Shown here: positions 54,503 through 64,000 of the stretch, piece after piece
How the letters are laid out: each line of letters opens with the position of its first letter
How positions within the stretch are numbered: the stretch's first letter is position 1
Source: Styela clava
Lineage: Eukaryota; Chordata; Ascidiacea; Stolidobranchia; Styelidae
Length of the DNA stretch: 64,000 bases
Assembly: GCF_964204865.1 (NCBI RefSeq)
Contig: NC_135255.1
Coordinates: 14,661,135 to 14,725,134, forward strand
Reading direction: 5' to 3'
The notes under the pieces: generated by a model
The model's database searches: none
What the model was told of the DNA's origin: nothing
What the model saw: only the letters and a program-made list of their open reading frames with translations
Program-made: the position numbers and the translations under genes

Positions 54503-57500
54503 TTCACGAGATCGGATTATATATATCCCCTTCCAGCGAACCTTCTTCGCAACTTTGCAGTTACTTTAAATAAGAAAGAGTGATCAGTTTGTCGACAAAT
54601 AAGATAACAAGTTTGTTGCCGGTTTTATAGTTTGATAACTCTTTCTACAATGCCTTTAGTTAATCATACACTAGGTAACAGGTATTTCAGCTATAATATA
54701 AATATTTAACAAAACGATGTCGTCATACCAAGTAAGATATTTGAACTAATGGATAATTGAGATACTGTGTGCCCATGTACGGTTTCTTTCTCTTTACCTT
54801 TCTATTAGACGATACGAGCACACGCAGACTACAAATATGCTGTGAGAGGACAACAAAACACTTTTGAAGTATTGTTGACAAAGGGATTTTCACGAAAAAT
54901 GAGAGCGTCAGACAATTCTATAACTGTTTTATGAGTTGAAATAGTATTATCTGCGTTAGCAATGAGCTGCGTGGCATAATCATAGCTTATGTCCTGATTG
55001 TAAACCGCCACCACACGTAAACGTTTTACATCGTAAATATATATTTGCTCACAGACCCAATTTGAAGAATTCTGACTTTCTGCTTTTAATTAAGAAACGT
55101 ACAGTGCGTAACGTCACTTGACAAATGAGTAAACAGGGCGGGAAATAATTGCGACTTTGAATTAAAAAACTTGGCCTAAATCACTATACGGGACGACTTC
55201 AGTTTGCAATTCGACTACATAATATTGTATAATGCCGTTAAAACAGGAAGTTCAGATACTCTCATCCTCGAATTGCGCGCACATCCTGAGATTACACTGA
55301 ACGACGTCACAAAAGTCAAAAGCTCTGTTACTGCGAATTTCAATTCTTTTCTGCTTGGTTATTCATATATTGTCTTTAAACGTATATGGCTTCGTAAAAT
55401 GAGACATGAGAACTAATTTTATGCCATCCCAAATGTTTGCATACGGTGTGAGTGTATTTAAATCATTTCATGACTAATACTTGTGTATGCCTTACGCTTA
55501 CATATACATGAGTCACACTTGAAGTGCCTAATTTTCAAACTTATATAAACCTAATAATATGTTTTTTTGTCTTTTTCCGCTTGACAAAGATAATCTCTTT
55601 GTCGAAGGAAGAAGTGGTTACTGGCGCACGAATTTCCCGAACATATTTCTCCTAGCACGTTTCAGTTTGTATTTGACTTTTAGATCCCGACGAAAAATTT
55701 TGGCACACTGTAAACTATCCAATTCTATCGATATTGATCTATTCTAGAGCATGTTACACTTAATAATGGCGTTGGAAGTATTTGCGTAATTCGAAAGATT
55801 GAATATCAATACTTTACACGAGGATTTCTATTTACGCAGAATCGCCTTTTCAGATCGGCTGTATGCACTTTCGTCACAATACAATTTTCTAATATAATAT
55901 GCTTAACCCCGTCTTCAGCTACCTGACAGTGTTCTGAAGTCTCACTCATCGCATTGAAGACTGTCTGCATCGTGGAAGAATAATTGAATGGCCTTATCTT
56001 TTGACCTAATCTGAAATGGGAAAGTAAACATTCGAAGCTTGTTGACATCCGTTGGAATGTCATTGACTGGACTATAGGGATTTATATATATATGTGAATG
56101 GATCTAATAACCTTATTTTCTTCTTTATAGTGGTTAACATATATGTTTGCAAACGTGATGAGGGCTATCGAATTTTTTCTAAAGTTAAACAACACGCTCT
56201 GTCACACATAGGTTATCGATCAAATCAAATCGTCCATTGGAAACTTTTTACAAATTTTGTTTTTGGCTTGAAGGTACTGCTATCAAGAATTGTGCCGGAG
56301 GTCAGAAAAAAATAGGTAAACTCGAAAAAAAATCGCAAATATTCAAATTTAGATAACAATGACCTCGAGTGCTGCGTCAGACTAATTTTATTTTAAGGTC
56401 GCCTCATATGTATGTGTGTCTAATCCTCGTTGTAAATATATACGAGGCAGCAAATACGCAAATAAACCGGCTCGGTGGTCGCGCAACGGTACCTGAACGG
56501 TGACCCCTCTTTTGTCTAAATGAGAACCGAGAAGACCGGCCGACAAGCCTGACGCAGAAAGTGTTCCCGTGTTTCATAACAAAAAGTGTTTCTACGAATT
56601 AAAACAAAACATAAGACTCTGGGTGGACTATCCGGTGCCATAAGAAACGGAAGAAGTTTGAAAAAAAAAATTAAAGATTAATTTATCAAGTTCACATCAC
56701 CACGTAATAAACAAATATATGATCGATTTTTATGTGGCGTGACTGCTTGCTTAGTTTTGCCAAATTCGTGGAATGTTCGAAATAGTTCAAATCTGGGATC
56801 CTCATTCCTCATTTCTCACGTAAATGACATGTCGAAATAGATAAAATCATTTGTTTTCCACACATTCACGACTACTATAATTACATAATAATGAATTCGA
56901 ACTCACGGATCGACAGTCATTATAAATACATAAAGCTGCACCCAAACAATAATTACTGCTATTTGATTAAGTGATGAAATTACGCTGGAATAGATAGTAA
57001 TTCGGAGAATGAAATTTTTGTTTCACACCTATGGAAAACCAAAGCATCGCATTGTACGTGTATGAAAGCCACTAAGTAAGATTTTATAAGAGGGAATTCA
57101 TACCTGCATCCGAAGTTTCGCAGTATTGTAGAAAATGAGTTAAAAATTCTTAAATTACGTTTACGTTTGAATTGAAATAGCGAAATAAACAAACAAAATC
57201 CTTCCCAACCTGATAACAGCAAGTCATCAAAAATATCTAACACTGTGTATTTTATTGGATCGGAGGTTTTCAATCGGGTTTCTGCTCCATCGAAAACCGC
57301 TGGATTAGATATATTTCAACATTTGAGCAAATTTCATAATTCGCTATAGTCCTGGAACAATATTTTTAATGTTGCATAGATATCTCTTCAATGTTTTCAC
57401 TGCGGGTGTACACGAAGGAATTGAAACAAGCCGGTATGCACCCTCCGCTAATATTCAAGTCCGCACTTCGTTATACCATCCTTGCAAAATTGCAGATCGA

Positions 57501-58523
57501 TAGCGGTAGCATACTGCAACGACCGATCAACGAATTGCTAGTTCATTCAGGATCTGCGCTTCTGGTCGGCTTCCTTGAGTGAGTGGTATACTGTGGGTGG
57601 AAATCAAAACAAAGTCCTGAGACTTCCGCAGCTCACAGATCACTGAAACGAAAGATGGTTTTTCGAGTGTTCTTTGAACTTAATTTTTGACTAAGTTGAC
57701 CAAAATATGGCGACAAATTGAGACAAAATACCCCGTATGAAATTTTATCACACGTGGCCCGCAGCTTCATTATGTGTGGCCCGCATCACATTCGGAGAGT
57801 AATCAAAAAATCGCATTTGGTGTTGTTTTGTCATAAAATTGACCAGAAAAATTCTTTGGCATATTGTTACATGCCTAATGTCGATGAATTGTCCAGTCTT
57901 ATGGCTAGCTGAGGCAACTAGCGAAATTTAGTGATGTGCTTGGCAGTCTAATATGTTATCTTTCTGTATTTTTAGTCGGGAATACTGTATATGCTAATCG
58001 AACGCGGATTCTATTAACCTTAGGTTGGCTATGCATATGCCTGATAACTAAATATTAATGTTATGGCCTAACAATTTAATTCATGCCGGGTGTTTTTTGC
58101 AACCAGCCTAACAGTATTACAAAAAATGCGTTGTGTCGGTAACAAAAAAATAATTCAAAACGGCATTTTAGAATCTTGTGAGCAATGATCTATTTCCAAA
58201 GTAAAGATTTTGCTTTCTATCTTATCGATGTTCGAAATCACTTACATTTGCGGTAGCACTTTTCCCGTTATGAAGAGATCTTACACTAAATGTCGATAGC
58301 GGATTTTTGCACATTTCAGTAAGTTTTTTGGCGGATTTTGCATGTATTAGTCTGATACATGACAAATACTTATCAATTTGTTTGCACAATAGAAGTGTTT
58401 GTTTTGTATTGCACTGTTTACCTATTCTTGGACCTATTGTGGCCCGCGATCAACACAAAAATAATTTTGTGGCCCCCGAAGCCGACAACCCTGAATCAAC
58501 CTAATTTGGACGTTACATCTTGA
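54503..58523. other. Region upstream of GGT without a recognised gene
   Basis: The first part should contain the GGT promoter. Several fragments look protein-coding but cannot be joined: minus-strand stretches ending near 54829 (DISYDYATQLIANADNTIST), about 55640-55720 (RRDLKVKYKLKRARRNMFGK, between tttacag and a CCA|gtaacc donor), about 55990-56015 and 57210-57300 (TSDPIKYTVLDIFDDLLLSG), and a plus-strand frame at 57391-57582 ending at a strong gtgagt donor. Around 57740-57790 and 58430-58495 repeated gtggcccgc motifs suggest a decayed transposon. Confidence 0.35.
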
Positions 58524-59025
58524 CTAGGGGTTCTCAACCTTTTTTTGTTTTGTTAGGTAACCCCGAGTCCGAAAACAATCAGCCCGGTCCCCCAATAATC
58601 AGACACCAAACAAAGTTGTAATATATATATTGACTAACAATTTGCTGCAACAACAATTTATTGACCAACCGCTGTCACTGAATTAAACTTTTGTGCCCTT
58701 TATTGCTTTCGTCTTCCGCGTTACAAATGAATTTTAAAATCTCCCTCTTAAGTTTCAATTAGCATTATCTATTTTCTGCAATGCTTGCAGCAAATTATCT
58801 TTTGAGATTTTACAATTTGGCTGCAAAGCCGTGTATTACACATTGTTACGTCACAACAACGCATAATCAAGGGAAATTCATAAGTTTTAATCAGCACGCA
58901 TTTACTCTGGTAGTAAAGGATATTAAAAAATAGCAACAAATGAAAACTCAACTGCTATTCAAGTGCCCATGGAAATCTTCCCGTGAACCTCCGGGGGTTC
59001 GCGAACCCCAGGTTGAGCATCCCTG
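58524..59025. mobile_element. hAT-like short element
   Basis: Left end ctaggggttctcaacctttt and right end aggttgagcatccctg are inverted repeats. Inner gtaaccccgagtcc and gttcgcgaacccc are subterminal. No target duplication is recognisable and no coding sequence is present. Confidence 0.65.
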
Positions 59026-60678
59026 ATCTACCACACAGACAAAAAGTCAGACAGAACACGACTATGAATAAGGATTTCTAGAGCGGGGATCCAAAAGATA
59101 ATGATTGTCGCATGTTCGATCATAAATATGTCTATCTTTCTCTGCATTACAACCTAAATTTGATGGGTTCTTAATAAACTGAGTGCAAAGCTTTTTTTAT
59201 AGCACAAAACAAAATGACCCGATAATTTTTGAAAATTACTCGTCTGGCTTTTATTTGACAGAACGTTACACAATTACAATTGTGAAGTGTAATATATGAC
59301 TATTGAGAAGGAAAACGAGAGCCTGATAACAAATCCTTCAGCTTTCAAGTAACTTTTCTCAACTGTTTATCGTTTGCTAAACGCTTCACCACTTATACAC
59401 AGTGGCCATTTCCTTAATAAGTGGGCTTTTTTGTGAAACGACGCCAAATAAGCACTCCCACCCCCGCAGTAATTATCCAGTTAGGATAAAGAAGGATTTA
59501 AACGATTTTCAGCGAACGCGTCATTATCTAAAAAATTCAATAAATGAACCGTGTCTCAAAATAATCGGATTCCACTTTTTCCCGTTTTAGCATGCAGCAA
59601 TATATATTTGCTAGTTGGTTGTAACGTGACTAGACTATGGTGTATTGTCTGGTGATATGCTGTCTATTTCTGATTTGGCAAAGACACTGCATACACCGTT
59701 TCCGAAAACATGTATTGAAATTGTATATTTTCGAAAACAAAGAGAACAACTCCAAAGTATGGTTGATAAGCCAGACAAAATCCAAGTTACACTGCACGCA
59801 TATAATTAGTCGTGCACTTAATCTTTGTTGTCCCTTTATCTGCCCTCTTCTAACAAGTGGTCATTTATAAACTTGTTTTGGTTTCCCGAAGGCATGGCGC
59901 TGTGATGTCATTGTAGACTACAGCTTGTCACCTTTATTCCAATTTTGATGTCCGGGTCAAATTATAATAATTATGAGTTAAAACACTTCAAATTGTGAAC
60001 TAGAGACAGTTAAATTAACCCAATATTCTATAACCACACTTGGTCCCTTTGCCACACTTGTTCCACTTATCTGGGTGTAGTGGAATACGTGCAGTGTCCT
60101 GGGTTAGTATAGATAAAATACCTTGTTAGAGGTAGCTCACAGCAATATGTGCTTCAGAACGTGCACATCGCATGTTTTTTGCACTGTCGCACAGATGAGC
60201 AGTGGCGCCGCTCTTGGTCTCGGGGTCCAATTTCGTATTTGCAATGACGTGTTTCGTAATTACTTTCAACAATGAATCCCTTAATAACTGCGATGTTAAC
60301 TTGTAAACTGCCTTTGGAATGCGCAAAAAGAAAAAAAAAACATCTGCTCAAGCACGGCTCTCCACACAAATATTCCTCCGTTTCCGGATGATTTTATATT
60401 TTAAAAATTCAAAATAAACTCGACTAATATTTACAACAAACATCAAGTGAACGACAAACAACTGACGTTACTTACTACAAAAAAGAGCAGAGACTTCAGA
60501 GCAGCACTTGTTACCACGTACATCCTTGTCGAGACAATAATAAATTCATAATCCAATTTTTGTTTTTACAAGTTTGCATTATAAGTTCGAGGGCCGCAAA
60601 AAATTAGTTGGCGGGCCGCTTTTATCCCGCGGGCTGCAGTTAGCCGCCCCCGCTTTAGAGTATTTATATGAAGTAAGT
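59026..60678. other. Intergenic region, no recognised gene
   Basis: No supportable gene. At 60587-60655, gagggccgcaaaaaatt, ggcgggccgc and gcgggctgcagttagccgcc look like the end of a decayed hAT-type short element directly beside the next element. Confidence 0.4.
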
Positions 60679-61508
60679 CAGAGATCACCAAAGTGGGGTC
60701 GCCTTAAATATTTCTGGGGTCGTCGAGTGCCCATCGTTGTCTTTTCTTTTGTTATTTTTATTATGTGTGTGACTTCTCGGCTTAACGCTAGATACTTCAA
60801 ACAAAAGAATGAATAACAAGCACGCCGACAGGTAATATCAAGAGCAATTACGATAAATCAATTATGACATTATAATCACAAATTTAGTCCGTGTGAAAAA
60901 CAGCGTTCTATGACCCAAATACACAACAGTGTGCAGTCTGCACTGTTAAGTTGAATAACGCTACATAGGCTAGCAAGTTTCGATATTTCGAATTGGAGTG
61001 ACTTCTTTTATAATAAGGCTATTGCGTAACGACAGTAATTTATATTTTAAAGTAAATCGTTATTGTTTCTTGAATGTACTGTACAGTGGCTGTTGCTTTT
61101 ACTGCAAAGCCTCATTTTCCCGGCTACCGTCATATTGATAATTACAATTTGTTAAATGGCTGATAAACATAAAAGAAAAATATCGTATTTTTGAAGGTTG
61201 ACTTTTAGTGCTATGAGTCTGCTAAAATCAAAGCACCGAAATCGATTAAACGTAGAACACGATTTGTGTTTAAGCTTAAGCAACATTAAGCCACGAATGC
61301 AAGATCTCGTTGGAAGGAAGCAGTCGCATTCTTCACACTGATTTAATATGGTTGTTGTTGGGTTCTTTTAATAAATTTCCTAATTTGATGAATATTTTTT
61401 TCGTGTCTGTAGGTGAACATATATATATATAACGTGGGGTCGCGAGTGCTTATCATACGTAATAATACTGTAGATGGGGTCGGGTCTTAAAAAGTTTGAA
61501 GACCACTG
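60679..61508 (+). mobile_element. hAT transposon relic, 830 bp, exact 8-bp TSD
   Basis: Left end cagagatcaccaaagtgggg and right end aaaaagtttgaagaccactg are inverted repeats. The flanks are AAGTAAGT on both sides (60671-60678 and 61509-61516), an exact 8-bp target duplication. Subterminal ggggtcg motifs occur at both ends. It keeps the C-terminal end of a transposase (next entry). Confidence 0.9.
61204..61341 (+). pseudogene. C-terminal fragment of a hAT transposase
   Basis: In frame from 61204 to the TGA at 61339-61341 the sequence reads FSAMSLLKSKHRNRLNVEHD followed by LCLSLSNIKPRMQDLVG. This is the end of the hAT dimerisation region, closely similar in pattern to the remnant at 15180-15260 (KSKARNQLNVEDDMRLSLS). 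Upstream the frame is broken and the rest of the gene is absent. Confidence 0.8.
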
Positions 61509-61516
61509 AAGTAAGT

Positions 61517-63476
61517 CATACAATTGAGAGAAGTGTAAGAAGCGACATTTTTTAGATAACTGTGAATATACAGGAAGCTCTCATCTAAATTTCTATAGTA
61601 TCCGAGGCTAAGCTGATGACATTTTTACCGGGGTACATTGTTAAAAATGTACCTATAGGAACCTTGTCATTATCAGTCATTTTACCTGTGAGTAACGCGA
61701 CAATTATTCTCCCAAATAACGACTCAAACTATGGCAGCAATTGGCGCCGCAACGATTGCGCCTCAAAATTAACAGAATTGTGTTGAACATAACTAATACA
61801 TGATTCAGTATTTTACATATTGTGTTCATTGAATGTTTTATTGTTTCTTATTTTAAATGTGTATATGAATCAACAAATTCATATTACCTTTCTATGTCGT
61901 TTACTTTTTGTTATGTAGTATCTTCCTATATTGTTACGAACTGTTATTACGTACCAATAGAGATAGACACTCCTGGCAGCAATTTCGCGAGCTGTAGTTT
62001 ATTTATTTGCTGCCGTTTAGCGAACATGAGTGTTTTATTTTGTTATTTCAAAGAAAAATCAGGCAGAGAAGAGTTGATCTTTTGCCTTTATTCTTTAAGC
62101 CTACATGGTAACAAACTTTAAAAGACATAAAGTACGCATGGATTATCACAAAATTGAGTGTTATTCGATTTTTCGTGCGCGATGTTTTTTTTCCCTGATA
62201 ATTCCCTAAAAAAACGCTTGGAAACCGCCAAACTATGGTTTAAAAACCTTCAGATCTGCTCAATACCACAGTTGTAGAGATTCACACTTTTATGTTCAAT
62301 ATTTGCGTGAATAAATAAGAAATCTTGCAGTTTTAGAAAGTCATAACAGCCATTCTCTTCACCGTTGATACAATTTTTCCGTAATTGGTTTTGGTGTCAC
62401 TTGGTGCAAATCTCATAGAACAAAAATGAAAACCGAACCTTTTTAATAAATTATTTTTATTTCGACGTTCACCACAAAAATAAGACAAAAGAAAGGAAAA
62501 AATAAATAGTTAGAATAATAAATAGTGGAGACAAGCACTGACCTTATAAAGGCGATTTGTTTTGTGCATTGAACCTGGAATTGGCGTCAAACCTTTATGT
62601 TCCAACCTGAACGCCAGGCGGTCGCAAATTCTACGAATTTTGTGGGATGCCAGATTTAATAGGTCGAAATATTCACATTTATTTATTTTTTGTCATTCAA
62701 ATTATTAGAATGGAGTGGGATTTACGAAATATCAAAGAGTGGGTTGCAAATAAAGGACCGACAAATACACCAGACTTGCTTATTCAAAGAAAAACAATAT
62801 TTTAAATACTCGATCAAGTATGGCACTTTGATATTGATTCTATCCCATCACACTCCATGCTTGGCAATAAATTCACTTTCTACTTTGTCAGAAGATGACG
62901 TAATAATAAATAAATAAATAACACATAAAAAAATAAACAGCAGAATAATGACGTAACAATAAAAACATTCACCGAATGAAATATTACACAAATGACATCG
63001 ACTAGCATAAGGCGTTACGAATGCATAGCAAATTTTTCTAATATTTTTAGCAAAAAATGTGAATGACATGAACTTCAACCATTGGTGAATTTTATTTTTG
63101 ATTTTGAAAAATCTATTGGTACTTATGCAATATTTGATTGAGAAACAGATAGGTCAAAAAATCTAACTCGAGGAATGGAGGAAATTTATGAGAAAATAGC
63201 GAGAACATGTTTTAATTGTGGATTTTATTGGATTGGACGTTTCGGATAATATTTTTTGTTATCTGAATCATCTAAGAATCTCAATATTGTCATTAAAATT
63301 AGTTGTACCCCATTTTCAAAATATCGGCATTTTCGAATTATCGAAATATTTATATAGATAAACAGAGAAGCATCTACTAGTCTAGGGCTGTGTTTCGGTT
63401 GAAAGTGTTCAAATATTGTAAAATACGACGATAGCATGTAAACAACTTTACTAATAAAATAAATAATTCGTATAAA
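61517..63476. other. Intergenic region, no recognised gene
   Basis: AT-rich, with only random-looking open frames. Nothing further is supportable. Confidence 0.4.
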
Positions 63477-63762
63477 GAATATTTTAAACAATGTGACAGA
63501 CACATAAACAAACAGACAGACAAACAGACTAAGACAAATAAAGTGTTAAAAAGACAAATATTAATAATAAATAACCTGAACAAATAGAAATTACAGTTAC
63601 AGGAGCACAACAAAATGGAGAACATTACAACGAACATTTTAAGCAATGTGACAGACACATAAACAAACGAACAGACAGACAAACAGACTAATTTGCGTGT
63701 CAAAGACAAATAATAAATAACTTGAACAAATAGGAATTACAGTCACAGCAGCACAATAAATT
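63477..63762. repeat. Local tandem duplication with ACAG-rich core
   Basis: Two units of about 155 bases: 63477-63631 and 63632-63762. Both run gaa(t/c)attttaa(a/g)caatgtg, acagacacataaacaaac, acagacagacaaacagact, a kind of aataataaataac block, gaacaaatag(a/g)aattacag and gcacaa(c/t)aaa. Confidence 0.8.
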
Positions 63763-64000
63763 AACAATAAAAATAGCGAATTAAATTAAAAAGCACAAAA
63801 TAAATACATAAAAAAAAATGATTAATTTTCCATAAAATTAGGCAATATATACATAATACATCCGTATATTACGATCACTAATTAATGGAAAACTTTTGGA
63901 ATGTTTCGCATGAACTCGTCTTAAATTTTTATTATGAATAAAAAGTGGTTAAAGGGTTATTGTTACAAAAAAGTGTTATGAACTTCAACATTAACATACT
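63763..64000. other. Right edge of window
   Basis: AT-rich, nothing recognised. Confidence 0.4.

Noticed and set aside
59637-59870. 77-codon hydrophobic frame
   Set aside because: Cys/Leu-rich by composition, no family match, no gene context.

Overview
This window is nuclear DNA from an animal. Its genes are split by GT-AG introns, it is AT-rich, poly(A) signals are AATAAA-type, and most of the intergenic space is decayed DNA transposons and short dispersed repeats. Compact multi-exon orthologues of chordate-type genes (RABL2, TTC12, DET1, GON4L, CHMP1, a type II gamma-glutamyltransferase) sit close together, and the many short inverted-repeat elements would fit a tunicate (ascidian) or a similar invertebrate deuterostome. 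That placement is inference; no species marker is visible.

Layout, left to right: RABL2 (+, 7 exons, 1343-5023); an SINE/repeat-rich gap; CACTIN (+, one coding exon, 7288-9330); two inverted-repeat elements (9874-11004); TTC12 (+, 16 exons, 11162-21777), whose introns carry several transposon relics; DET1 (-, 11 exons, 23263-31245); a divergently transcribed small gene with an N-myristoylation-type start (+, 31497-31898); CHMP1 (+, 7 exons, 32858-34670); GON4L (-, one 4.5 kb coding exon, 35392-39942), convergent with CHMP1; a dead intronless thioredoxin copy (about 41905-42237); a 1.9 kb hAT-type element with an exact 8-bp target duplication (42380-44280); a family of palindromic elements (45366-46023); gamma-glutamyltransferase (-, 12 exons, 46335-54502); then about 9.5 kb (54503-64000) without a recognised gene, holding transposon relics, some orphan coding-looking fragments and a local tandem duplication.

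I joined exons by hand for RABL2, TTC12, DET1, CHMP1 and GGT. In every case splice sites and phases close exactly into a full-length reading frame (245, 728, 583, 207 and 610 residues). The genes are not an operon and do not form one pathway. Two are ciliary (RABL2, TTC12), two are nuclear regulators (CACTIN, GON4L), one is a ubiquitin-ligase adaptor (DET1), one is ESCRT-III (CHMP1) and one is an ectoenzyme of glutathione metabolism (GGT). I found no CRISPR array, rRNA, intact tRNA gene or evidence of a new multi-gene system. The most unusual items are a transposon family carrying inverted telomere-like motifs, the thioredoxin retropseudogene, two target-duplication-bounded hAT relics, and the unrecognised small acylation-motif gene sharing a promoter with DET1.
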